Shown here: in pieces, positions 1 to 5,792 of the stretch | Position numbering within the stretch: position 1 is the stretch's first letter | How the letters are laid out: each line of letters starts with the position of its first letter | Source of the DNA: Pseudonocardia sp. | GTDB lineage: Bacteria; Actinomycetota; Actinomycetes; Mycobacteriales; Pseudonocardiaceae | Assembly: GCA_030453005.1 (NCBI GenBank) | Contig: JAKDLE010000207.1 | Location: forward strand, 1 to 5,982 | Length of the DNA: 5,982 nt | Direction: 5' to 3' | The notes under the pieces: generated by a model | The model's database searches: none | What the model saw: the letters and a program-made list of their open reading frames with translations, nothing else | What the model was told of the DNA's origin: nothing | Position numbers and translations under genes: made by a program

Positions 1-1
1 G

Positions 2-538
2 GGCGGGGCGCGGTCGTTCGCGTTCACGCCGCGCTCCACCGTGTGGGCCCTCGGGGGGGCGCGGCGGGGGGGGCGGGCGCCGGGGCGGGAGCGGACCTCC
101 TTCTTCCTCCGGGCCGAGTCGTACTACAACGTGGCCACCGAGATCGAGCGGCTCGACCGTGAACCCGGCCCGCCCCTGATGCCCGCCTACGGCGGGGTGT
201 CGCCGCACGAGCGCTCGCACGGTGAGTCCTTCCTCGACCTGCTCACCCACCGTTTCCGACCCGGTGGGCTCTACCTGCTCGACGAACCCGAGGCCGCGCT
301 GTCCACCCGCGGCTGCCTCGCCGTGCTGACCCGCATCCACGACCTCGTCCGGCAGGGTTCGCAGTTCGTGATCGCGACCCACTCCCCGATCCTGCTCGCC
401 GTGCCCGCGGCGCGGATCCTGGAGATCGGCGAGGACGGCGTGCTCACCCCGACCGCCTACGACGACGCACTGCCCGTGCGCACGATGCGCCGGTTCCTCG
501 CCGACCCGACACGCGCGGTGCGTGACCTGCTCGCGTGA
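2..538 (+). CDS. AAA family ATPase (ABC-type, COG3910-like), 3' part, 5' end cut by window edge
   Basis: The C-terminal part of a predicted ABC-class ATPase of the COG3910 type, single-polypeptide proteins with no membrane segment and no well-established role. Seen in the sequence: FFLRAESYYNVAT (from about 101), an ABC-signature-like SHGES (215-229), a Walker B strand and acidic pair LYLLDEPEA (about 269-295), and a switch histidine in IATHSP (371-388). The family's Walker A loop should lie upstream of base 1, so the gene is truncated by the window. A GTG at 41 could start an ORF, but family similarity begins before it and the frame is open back to base 2, so I do not accept it as the start. 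The stretch at about 45-98 is G-run rich and reads poorly against what I recall of the family (ALGGARRGGRAPGR), so base-calling errors there are possible. The stop is TGA 536-538. The gene converges on the minus-strand block and has no evident link to it. Confidence 0.85.
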   Translation, partial: GGARSFAFTPRSTVWALGGARRGGRAPGRERTSFFLRAESYYNVATEIERLDREPGPPLMPAYGGVSPHERSHGESFLDLLTHRFRPGGLYLLDEPEAALSTRGCLAVLTRIHDLVRQGSQFVIATHSPILLAVPAARILEIGEDGVLTPTAYDDALPVRTMRRFLADPTRAVRDLLA

Positions 539-540
539 CC

Positions 541-610
541 CGGTGATCACCACGAACCGCACGCCACAGTCGGCGGCACCGCAGCACCGCGCGGCCGACG
601 ACGATCACCG
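541..610. repeat. Nested inverted repeats between convergent genes, possible bidirectional terminator
   Basis: The 82-nt gap between the two converging stop codons holds an outer 8-bp inverted repeat, CGGTGATC at 541-548 with GATCACCG at 603-610. Inside it is a 6-bp pair, GTCGGC 569-574 with GCCGAC 594-599. The left arm also contains the perfect 10-bp palindrome GGTGATCACC at 542-551. The location suits a shared terminator, but the loops are long and there is no T-tract on either side, so this is only a candidate. Confidence 0.3.
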
Positions 611-620
611 CTGCGGCTCG

Positions 621-1007
621 TCACTGACCATAGGAGTACCGCAGGTTCGCGTGGATCAGCTCGTTGATCCGCCTGCGGTAGTGGCCCAGGCGCGAGGCGT
701 CGGGCAGGACGTCGACCAGCAGCGTCCAGCGCAGGTCGGTGCCACCGCTGCGCTCGGGCGCCAGCTCGAACCGGATCAGCGCCTCCGGCTGCTTCGGCCA
801 CAACGACGACCACACGACGAGCCCCGGCGCCAGGTCCACGACCGTCGGGAGCTGCTCGTCGCGGAGCAGGTGGAGCCACTGCCGGACCGCGTCGGGGCCG
901 GGCTCCAGCGGCGACCGACCCCCGTTCCGCACCGCGGCACTGAGCGACTCGACGACCACGTGGGGCGGCGCGGGCAGGGCTCGCCGCCGGGAACCGGCCT
1001 CGATCAC
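621..1007 (-). CDS. Small SRPBCC-superfamily (polyketide cyclase/START-like fold) protein
   Basis: A 128-residue protein that I assign to the SRPBCC superfamily of hydrophobic-cavity proteins by its pattern. It begins with LPAPPHVVVESLSAAV (residues 11-26, first strand and helix). The central strands are LVVWSSLWP (63-71) and ALIRFELAP (76-84), then LRWTLLVD (92-99), and it ends in an amphipathic helix LGHYRRRINELIHANLRYSYGQ (107-128). The ligand and function are unknown, and nothing in the sequence indicates catalysis. The start is GTG at 1007-1005. It is the first start codon after an in-frame TGA near 1074-1076, and an ATG slightly upstream is out of frame and closes after six codons. No Shine-Dalgarno sequence is present, but TATCCT lies 6 nt upstream, suggesting a leaderless transcript. 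It follows the dnaG-linked gene by 83 nt on the same strand and ends facing the ATPase gene. Confidence 0.8.
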   Translation of the reverse strand: MIEAGSRRRALPAPPHVVVESLSAAVRNGGRSPLEPGPDAVRQWLHLLRDEQLPTVVDLAPGLVVWSSLWPKQPEALIRFELAPERSGGTDLRWTLLVDVLPDASRLGHYRRRINELIHANLRYSYGQ

Positions 1008-1013
1008 CCGCGC

Positions 1014-1019
1014 AGGATA
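1014..1019 (-). promoter_or_regulatory. Candidate -10 element (TATCCT) for the SRPBCC gene, leaderless type
   Basis: TATCCT, which fits TANNNT, ends 6 nt before the GTG start at 1007. That spacing puts transcription start at or next to the start codon. No clear -35 hexamer is seen at 17-18 nt spacing; that position falls in or beside the hairpin at 1032-1051. Inferred from pattern and spacing only. Confidence 0.45.
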
Positions 1020-1031
1020 GACATCGCAACC

Positions 1032-1051
1032 CGCCCGCGCCGTCGCGGGCG
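1032..1051 (-). terminator. Perfect 8-bp GC hairpin after the dnaG-linked gene
   Basis: CGCCCGCG (1032-1039) pairs perfectly with CGCGGGCG (1044-1051) across a 4-nt loop. It lies about 40 nt past the stop of the dnaG-linked gene on the minus strand and just upstream of the SRPBCC promoter candidate. There is no U-tract after it. U-less hairpins are common behind actinobacterial genes, so it may end or attenuate dnaG-operon transcripts, but the role is inferred. Confidence 0.4.
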
Positions 1052-1090
1052 AACAGGGCGGGGAGTCAGGGTCTCAGCCCCAGACCGTGC

Positions 1091-1639
1091 TCATCCGTGC
1101 AGGCCGAGCGCGGCGGCCGCGTCGACGGCGACCTGGCGGACGGCGGCCACGTCGGTGCCCGGGTCGGGCCGCACCTGCAGCACGAACCCGTCGCGCCCGG
1201 GCACCCTGCGCTGGACGAACCACGCGCCACCGCCGGGGAGGTCGCGGTGGTGGCGGCTGCGGATCGAGGACGTGACGCGCTCGTGCACCGCCTGGGGCAC
1301 CGGCCCCGGTCGGGGCAGGCGCAGCCGCCGGGGCGCACGGTCGGCCAGCAGCACCGCGCCGCCGAGTGACTCCCGCTCCTGCGCCTCGACCAGCCGCAGC
1401 GTGCTGTCCGCCCACTCGGCCTTGCTCACCAGGTGCCAGCCGACGCGCCGGAACCCGTCGCCGTCGGGCAGCCACAGGCCCCAGGAGGTGACGACGAGGT
1501 GTCCGCCGTCGGCGAGCGCGGCCGAGGCGAGGACCCGTTCGTCGGCTTCCAGCCGCCCGGTGAGACCCGCGGGCAGCTCGTCGCGGCCGAGCATCCTCCG
1601 CACCGCGCGCAACGGGCTCAGCCGGGGTGGCGGCCTCAT
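1091..1639 (-). CDS. Conserved hypothetical protein coupled to dnaG
   Basis: A 182-residue soluble protein of unknown function. I recall proteins of this appearance directly after dnaG in related actinomycetes, but cannot name a family with certainty. The N-terminus is basic (about residues 1-20). A beta-rich section follows, with ERVLASAALADGG, HLVVTSWGLWLPDG and RRVGWHLVSKAEW (about 34-76), resembling a bacterial PH-like fold; that is a guess. The C-terminal half has GAWFVQRRV, FVLQVRPDPGTD and a final helix rich in Ala and Val. There is no signal peptide or membrane span. The ATG (1639-1637) overlaps the dnaG TGA (1638-1636) as ATGA, and an AGCAGG lies about 7 nt upstream inside dnaG, so translation is probably coupled to dnaG. 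This argues for co-regulation with primase but does not show a role in replication. A hairpin at 1032-1051 follows it. Confidence 0.8.
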   Translation of the reverse strand: MRPPPRLSPLRAVRRMLGRDELPAGLTGRLEADERVLASAALADGGHLVVTSWGLWLPDGDGFRRVGWHLVSKAEWADSTLRLVEAQERESLGGAVLLADRAPRRLRLPRPGPVPQAVHERVTSSIRSRHHRDLPGGGAWFVQRRVPGRDGFVLQVRPDPGTDVAAVRQVAVDAAAALGLHG

Positions 1640-3504
1640 CGGGCGGCCTGCTCACGCAGTGCGATGCGGTACTGCTCCAGCGGCACCAGGTCGCCGAAGA
1701 GCTGGTGGTAGGCGTCGCCGTCCTCCAGCGGGTTGGTGCGCTGTAGGCGCGACTTGAGCTCGGCGACCTGCGCCTCCACCAACGCCAGCCGGACCCCGGC
1801 CACGACGCTGGCCACGTAGCGCGCCTCCTCCACATTGCGCCTCGGCAGCTGCAACGGCTCCACCGCCAGCTCGCTGACCAGCGGCCGCACCTCCGGTGTG
1901 CACTCCGCGCTGATCGCCTCCAGCCAGGTGGGGCCCTCCAGCCCGGCGCACACCCCGCCCGCGGCCTGCACCGCGCGGTGCACCCCCGCCAGTACGGGGT
2001 GGCTGAACACCTGCTCGGGCAGCTCGTCGTAGGCGGGGCCGGCGATCGCCGGGCGCTGCAGCGCGGCCTTGAGCGCCTCGCGCTGCAGGTGCAGGCGCGG
2101 GTCGTCGCGCGGGGGCGGGGCTGCGCTGGTGAATCTGGCTGCCTCGCGGCGGCCGCGCACCTTGTTCGGGCGGACGCCCGCCTCCTCGCGCACCCGGCGC
2201 ACGACGGTGAACTCGTCGGCCCACCCGGTCCACCCGGCGAGGCGGCGCGCGTACTCGTCGCGCAGCTCCTCGCGCTTGATCCGGGCCACCAGCGGCACCG
2301 TGCGGCGCAACGCGGCGGTCTGGCCCTCCGGCGTCTCCAGGTCGTGCTCGCGCAGCATCGAGCGGATGACGAACTCGTAGAGCGGTTCGCGCCGCGCCAC
2401 GAGGTCGCGCACGGCGGTGTCGCCTCCGGCCTGGCGCAGCTCGCACGGGTCCTGCCCGTCCGGGGCGATCGAGACGAACGTCTGCGCCGTGTAGCTCTGC
2501 TCCCCCTCGAACGCCTTCAGCGCCGCGGCCTGCCCCGCCGCGTCGCCGTCGAAGGTGTAGATCACCTCGCCGAGGTCGAACGAGTCGTCGCCGATCAGGC
2601 GCCGGATCACCGAGATGTGCTCGGTGCCGAACGCCGTGCCACACGACGCGACGGCCGTGGGCACGCCCGCGAGGTGCATGGCCATCACGTCGGTGTAGCC
2701 CTCGACGACGACGACCTGGCGCCGCTTCGCGATCTCGCGTTTGGCCAGGTCGAGACCGAACAGCACGTGGGTCTTGCGGTAGACCGGGGTCTCGGAGGTG
2801 TTGAGGTACTTCGCGTCGATCCCGTCGTCGTCGAAGATCCGTCGCGCCCCGAACCCGACGACCTCGCCGCCCAGGTCGCGGATCGGCCACAGCAGGCGGC
2901 GGTGGAACCGGTCGATCGGGCCCCGGCGGCCCTCCTTGCTCAGCCCCGCCTTGACGAGCTCGTCGAAGGAGAAGCCGCCCGCGACCAGGTGCTTGGTGAG
3001 GGTGTCCCAGCCCGCGGGGGCCCAGCCGCAGCCGAAGCGCGCCGCCGCGGCGGCGTCGAACCCGCGGGAGGTGAGGAACTCGACGCCGGCCGCCGCCTCG
3101 GGCGTGTGCAGCTGTGCCGCGTAGAACTCCGCCGCCCGCTTGTTGGCCTCCAGCAGCCGGGAGCGGGTGCCCTTGTCGCGCTGCACCGACGTGCCGCCGC
3201 CGGTGTAGGTGAGCCGGAACCCGATGCGGTCGGCGAGGCGCTCCACGGCCTCCACGAACCCGACGACCTCGATCTTCATGACGAAGTCGATGACGCTGCC
3301 GCCCTCGCCGCAGCCGAAGCAGTGGAACGTGCCGTGCGTGGGGCGGACGTTGAAGCTCGGCGACTTCTCGTCGTGGAACGGGCACAGGCCCTTGAGCGAC
3401 CCGGCGCCCGCGCGGCGCAGCGCGACGTACTCGCCGATCAGCTCGTCGATGCGGGTGCGGTCGCGGACCTCGGTGATGTCCGAATCCCTGATGCGTCCCG
3501 CCAC
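1636..3504 (-). CDS. dnaG: DNA primase DnaG
   Basis: The bacterial replicative primase, which makes RNA primers at the fork and acts with the DnaB helicase. It has 622 residues, normal for actinobacteria. The N-terminal CHC2 zinc domain (about 1-100) has CPFH (C41, H44) and CFGC (C62, C65). The RNA-polymerase-like core includes the conserved FGARRIF (218-224) and KYLNTSETP (232-240) segments. The TOPRIM domain has VVVVEGYTD (264-272, catalytic E268) and FDGDAAG (318-324, metal-binding D319 and D321). A helicase-binding C-terminal domain covers about 470-622. All key residues are present, so it should be active. The start is GTG at 3504-3502, which gives the expected N-terminus; no Shine-Dalgarno sequence precedes it, but TAGACT ends 7 nt upstream. 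It follows the GNAT gene by 10 nt and overlaps the next gene by 4 nt. In many actinobacteria dgt lies upstream of dnaG; here the acetyltransferase and glnA do. Confidence 0.98.
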   Translation of the reverse strand: MAGRIRDSDITEVRDRTRIDELIGEYVALRRAGAGSLKGLCPFHDEKSPSFNVRPTHGTFHCFGCGEGGSVIDFVMKIEVVGFVEAVERLADRIGFRLTYTGGGTSVQRDKGTRSRLLEANKRAAEFYAAQLHTPEAAAGVEFLTSRGFDAAAAARFGCGWAPAGWDTLTKHLVAGGFSFDELVKAGLSKEGRRGPIDRFHRRLLWPIRDLGGEVVGFGARRIFDDDGIDAKYLNTSETPVYRKTHVLFGLDLAKREIAKRRQVVVVEGYTDVMAMHLAGVPTAVASCGTAFGTEHISVIRRLIGDDSFDLGEVIYTFDGDAAGQAAALKAFEGEQSYTAQTFVSIAPDGQDPCELRQAGGDTAVRDLVARREPLYEFVIRSMLREHDLETPEGQTAALRRTVPLVARIKREELRDEYARRLAGWTGWADEFTVVRRVREEAGVRPNKVRGRREAARFTSAAPPPRDDPRLHLQREALKAALQRPAIAGPAYDELPEQVFSHPVLAGVHRAVQAAGGVCAGLEGPTWLEAISAECTPEVRPLVSELAVEPLQLPRRNVEEARYVASVVAGVRLALVEAQVAELKSRLQRTNPLEDGDAYHQLFGDLVPLEQYRIALREQAAR

Positions 3505-3511
3505 GGGGTCG

Positions 3512-3517
3512 AGTCTA
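3512..3517 (-). promoter_or_regulatory. Candidate -10 element (TAGACT) for dnaG, overlapping the upstream stop codon
   Basis: TAGACT ends 7 nt before the dnaG GTG, the spacing typical of leaderless actinobacterial genes. Its first three bases are the TAG stop codon of the acetyltransferase gene (3517-3515). No good TTGACA-like -35 is found 17-18 nt upstream. If real, dnaG can be transcribed independently of glnA and the GNAT gene. Confidence 0.5.
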
Positions 3518-4351
3518 GGCGTGTGGGGTGAACCGCAGCTCCAGCGCGTCGAGCACCGGGCGGTAGCCGATCCGCGGGTAGATCGCGTTGCTCACCGGGT
3601 TGGTCAGGTCGGTGAACAGCACGACGTCACGGGCCCCGGCAGCGCACGCCCACGCCGTCGCCGCGGCCGTCACCGCCGTGCCGTAGCCGCGGCCGCGGCT
3701 CTCGGGCGGCGTGTACACCGGCCCGACCCGCGACATCGGCCCCATCGGGCGCCGCGCGCCCGCGAAGGCGACCGGGACGCCGTCGACCTCCCACAGCAGG
3801 TACCCCGCGCCCCGCCGCATCGACTCGACGACCACCGGCCGCGGGTCCTTCGGCGGGTCGAGCGCCTGCACCGCCTCGACGGTGAACGCGGCCGTCCAGT
3901 CCACGAGCAGATCGACGTCGGCGTCGGTCGCGACGCGCGCCGCGCCCGGCACGCACGTGGGCGGGATGAGGGTGACCAGCCGGAACAGCCGCATCCGCAT
4001 GGCCACCTCGGTGGCGGCTCCGGTGCCCGCGGAGTACGCGGCCGCGAACGCCTCGGCCTCCGCCACCGGCCCGTTGACGGCGGACAGCCCGGCCTCGACC
4101 CGCTCCGCCGCGGCCGCGGCGAACCGCGGCGGCAGCGCCGAGACCACCGCGGGCCACCCGGACTCCTGCAGCAGCGCGCCCACGACGGCGCCGCGGTGCG
4201 CCACCGTGAGCAGCAGCGCCGCGCTGTGCCCGCCCTCGCGCAGTCCGTCGAGCACCGTCAGCCCGATGGTGTGCCGCACCGGGTCGGCGGCGTAGAGCGG
4301 TGCGGCCGCGGTGTCGAACGCCGCGACCGTCTCGTGGACCGTGACGCGCAT
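3515..4351 (-). CDS. GNAT family N-acetyltransferase
   Basis: A 278-residue predicted acetyl-CoA-dependent acetyltransferase; its substrate cannot be told from the sequence. The GNAT fold is in the C-terminal half (about 135-278). The acetyl-CoA pyrophosphate loop is in VGPVYTPPESRGRGYG (209-224, with R219-x-x-G222-x-G224). It is followed by VVLFTDLTNPVSNAIYPRIGY (243-263), the motif B region with the usual Asn and Tyr near the end. The N-terminal half is Ala-rich and lacks recognisable motifs, as in the COG3393-like two-part acetyltransferases of actinobacteria. The start is ATG 4351-4349, with only a weak GGGG upstream. The gene lies 39 nt after glnA and 10 nt before dnaG, so it is probably co-transcribed with glnA, but no functional tie to either is evident. 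Its stop TAG lies inside the candidate dnaG -10. Confidence 0.9.
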   Translation of the reverse strand: MRVTVHETVAAFDTAAAPLYAADPVRHTIGLTVLDGLREGGHSAALLLTVAHRGAVVGALLQESGWPAVVSALPPRFAAAAAERVEAGLSAVNGPVAEAEAFAAAYSAGTGAATEVAMRMRLFRLVTLIPPTCVPGAARVATDADVDLLVDWTAAFTVEAVQALDPPKDPRPVVVESMRRGAGYLLWEVDGVPVAFAGARRPMGPMSRVGPVYTPPESRGRGYGTAVTAAATAWACAAGARDVVLFTDLTNPVSNAIYPRIGYRPVLDALELRFTPHA

Positions 4352-4359
4352 GACCCCAT

Positions 4360-4378
4360 GCTCGCACCGGGCGCGAGC
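4360..4378 (-). other. Short hairpin between glnA and the GNAT gene
   Basis: GCTCGC and GCGAGC form a 6-bp stem with a 7-nt loop inside the 39-nt gap after the glnA stop. There is no U-tract. It could weakly attenuate readthrough or protect the glnA 3' end; it could equally be a chance palindrome in GC-rich DNA. Confidence 0.25.
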
Positions 4379-4390
4379 GAGATTCCTACC

Positions 4391-5734
4391 TCACAACACC
4401 GGCAGGTAGGTGGCCAGCTCGTAGGGGGTGACGTTGCGGCGGTAGGCGTCCCACTCGGCGCGCTTGTTGCGCAGGAAGAAGTCGAACACGTGCTCGCCGA
4501 GTACCTCGGCCACCAGCTCGGAGTGCTCCATCGCGCCGAGCGCCTCGGTGAGGTTCTGCGGCAGCGTCTCGAAGCCCAGTGCGCGCCGCTCGGTCTCGGT
4601 GAGCGACCACACGTCGTCCTCCGTGGCCGGGCCCAGCTCGTAGCCCTGCGCGACGCCCTGCAGCCCGGCCCCGAGGATCACGGCGAAGGCCAGGTAGGGG
4701 TTGCAGGCCGTGTCCAGCGTGCGGATCTCCACCCGCCGCGTGGACGACTTGCCCGGTGAGTACATCGGCACCCGCGCCAGTGCCGACCGGTTCGCGTGCC
4801 CCCAGGACACGGCCGTGGGCGCCTCGCCGCCGATGATCAGGCGCTTGTAGGAGTTCACCCACTGGTTGGTGACCGCGGCGATCTCCCGGGAGTGCCGCAG
4901 CACCCCGGCGACGAACGACTTGCCGGTGGCGGAGAGCTCGTAGGGGTCGCTCGGGTCGTGGAAGGCGTTGCGGTCGCCCTCGAACAGCGAGAAGTGCGTG
5001 TGCATCGCCGAGCCGGGCTGCTCGGTGAACGGCTTGGGCATGAACGAGGCCCGCACGCCCTGGGTCATCGCCACCTCCTTCACCACGTACCGGAACGTCA
5101 TGATGTTGTCGGCCATCGTCAGGGCGTCGGCGTAGCGCAGGTCGATCTCCTGCTGGCCGGGGCCGCCCTCGTGGTGGCTGAACTCCACCGAGATGCCCAT
5201 CTGCTCCAGCGTCTCGATGGCGTTGCGCCGGAAGTGCGGGGCGACGTCGTGGCTGGCCTGGTCGAAGTAGCCGCCGTTGTCAGCGGGTACCGGCTCGGCG
5301 CCGTCGGAGTTCAGCTCACGCAGCAGGTAGAACTCGATCTCGGGGTGCACGTAGCAGGTGAACCCGGCCTCGCCCGCCTTGTTCAGCGCGCGCCGCAGCA
5401 CGTGGCGGGGGTCGGCCCAGGACGGCGACCCGTCGGGCATCGCGATGTCGCAGAACATCCGCGCCGAGTAGTGCTCACCGGCCGTGGACTCCCACGGCAG
5501 CACCTGGAACGTCGACGGATCGGGGCGGGCGACCATGTCCGACTCGAAGACGCGGGCGAAACCCTCGATCGCGGAGCCGTCGAACCCGATGCCCTCGGCG
5601 AAGGCGCCCTCCAGCTCGGCGGGCGCCACGGCCACCGACTTGAGGTAGCCCAGTACGTCGGTGAACCACAGCCGCACGAAGCGGATGTCGCGTTCCTCGA
5701 GGGTGCGGAGCACGAACTCCTGCTGGCGGTCCAT
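4391..5734 (-). CDS. glnA2: Type I glutamine synthetase, GlnA2-like
   Basis: A 447-residue GS-I protein, closely similar along its length to what I recall of Mycobacterium tuberculosis GlnA2 (MDRQ..EFVLRTLEERDIRFVR start). Glutamine synthetases join glutamate and ammonium using ATP; some actinobacterial GlnA2/GlnA3 proteins instead glutamylate polyamines. Active-site residues are present: D52 in FDGSAIEG, E132 and E134 in HPEIEF, E189 and E196 in HHEGGPGQQEID, H245 in MHTH, R298, E304 in GGEAP, R316, and E336 with R338 in RRVEIR. It is shorter than adenylylated GlnA1 (about 470-480), and the region that carries the modified Tyr in that class (NLYDLP) reads DDVWSLTETE, so control by GlnE adenylylation is unlikely. 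The start is ATG 5734-5732, with no Shine-Dalgarno sequence; a TAGGCT -10 ends 6 nt upstream and a possible GlnR site lies behind it. It is the first intact gene of the minus-strand block. Confidence 0.95.
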   Translation of the reverse strand: MDRQQEFVLRTLEERDIRFVRLWFTDVLGYLKSVAVAPAELEGAFAEGIGFDGSAIEGFARVFESDMVARPDPSTFQVLPWESTAGEHYSARMFCDIAMPDGSPSWADPRHVLRRALNKAGEAGFTCYVHPEIEFYLLRELNSDGAEPVPADNGGYFDQASHDVAPHFRRNAIETLEQMGISVEFSHHEGGPGQQEIDLRYADALTMADNIMTFRYVVKEVAMTQGVRASFMPKPFTEQPGSAMHTHFSLFEGDRNAFHDPSDPYELSATGKSFVAGVLRHSREIAAVTNQWVNSYKRLIIGGEAPTAVSWGHANRSALARVPMYSPGKSSTRRVEIRTLDTACNPYLAFAVILGAGLQGVAQGYELGPATEDDVWSLTETERRALGFETLPQNLTEALGAMEHSELVAEVLGEHVFDFFLRNKRAEWDAYRRNVTPYELATYLPVL

Positions 5735-5740
5735 GGGCGG

Positions 5741-5746
5741 AGCCTA
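5741..5746 (-). promoter_or_regulatory. Candidate -10 element (TAGGCT) for glnA, leaderless type
   Basis: TAGGCT (TANNNT) ends 6 nt before the glnA ATG, placing the likely transcription start at the ATG. The -35 position (about 5764-5770) reads ACACGC or AACACG, a poor match to TTGACA, which would fit activator dependence. Inferred from pattern and spacing. Confidence 0.5.
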
Positions 5747-5756
5747 GGAACACCGC

Positions 5757-5772
5757 GTTACGGGCGTGTTTC
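5757..5772 (-). promoter_or_regulatory. Possible GlnR binding half-sites upstream of glnA
   Basis: On the glnA strand, GAAAC (5772-5768) and GTAAC (5761-5757) are separated by exactly 6 nt. The published GlnR consensus in actinobacteria alternates GTnAC and GaAAC with 6-nt spacers, so this pair fits its central two half-sites exactly. The expected outer half-sites are poor (TTCCT on the glnA side; CTGAC with 7-nt spacing on the far side). The pair sits at about -24 to -39 from the inferred start and overlaps the weak -35. Regulation by GlnR is an inference. Confidence 0.4.
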
Positions 5773-5792
5773 GTCGCTGGTCAGCTCGTGCG

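Noticed and set aside
41..538. GTG at 41 as the true start of the ATPase gene
   Set aside because: The frame is open upstream to base 2 and the required Walker A region would be missing, so the gene is cut by the window edge rather than starting here.
1008..1090. Possible tRNA gene in the gap after the dnaG-linked gene, since tRNA genes often lie near dnaG in actinobacteria
   Set aside because: The 83-nt gap has no T-loop GTTCRA-type box in a proper arm, no acceptor stem pairing and no cloverleaf; only a simple hairpin is seen.
522..1757. Plus-strand open frame (411 codons) opposite the SRPBCC and dnaG-linked genes
   Set aside because: It spans two minus-strand genes with coherent protein patterns, and its own translation is Arg/Pro/Ser-rich without domain similarity.
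1652..3385. Minus-strand alternative frame (577 codons) inside dnaG
   Set aside because: Same-strand shadow of dnaG, with Arg/Gly/Pro-rich translation and no recognisable motif.
1978..3531. Long plus-strand open frame (517 codons) opposite dnaG
   Set aside because: It is antisense to a fully convincing DnaG, its translation is low-complexity Arg/Ala/Val/Asp-rich with no domain, and long antisense open frames are expected in such GC-rich DNA.
3209..4759. Long plus-strand open frame (516 codons) across dnaG, GNAT and glnA
   Set aside because: It runs antisense over three recognisable genes and shows Arg/Gly/His-rich composition with no motif; a GC-driven shadow.
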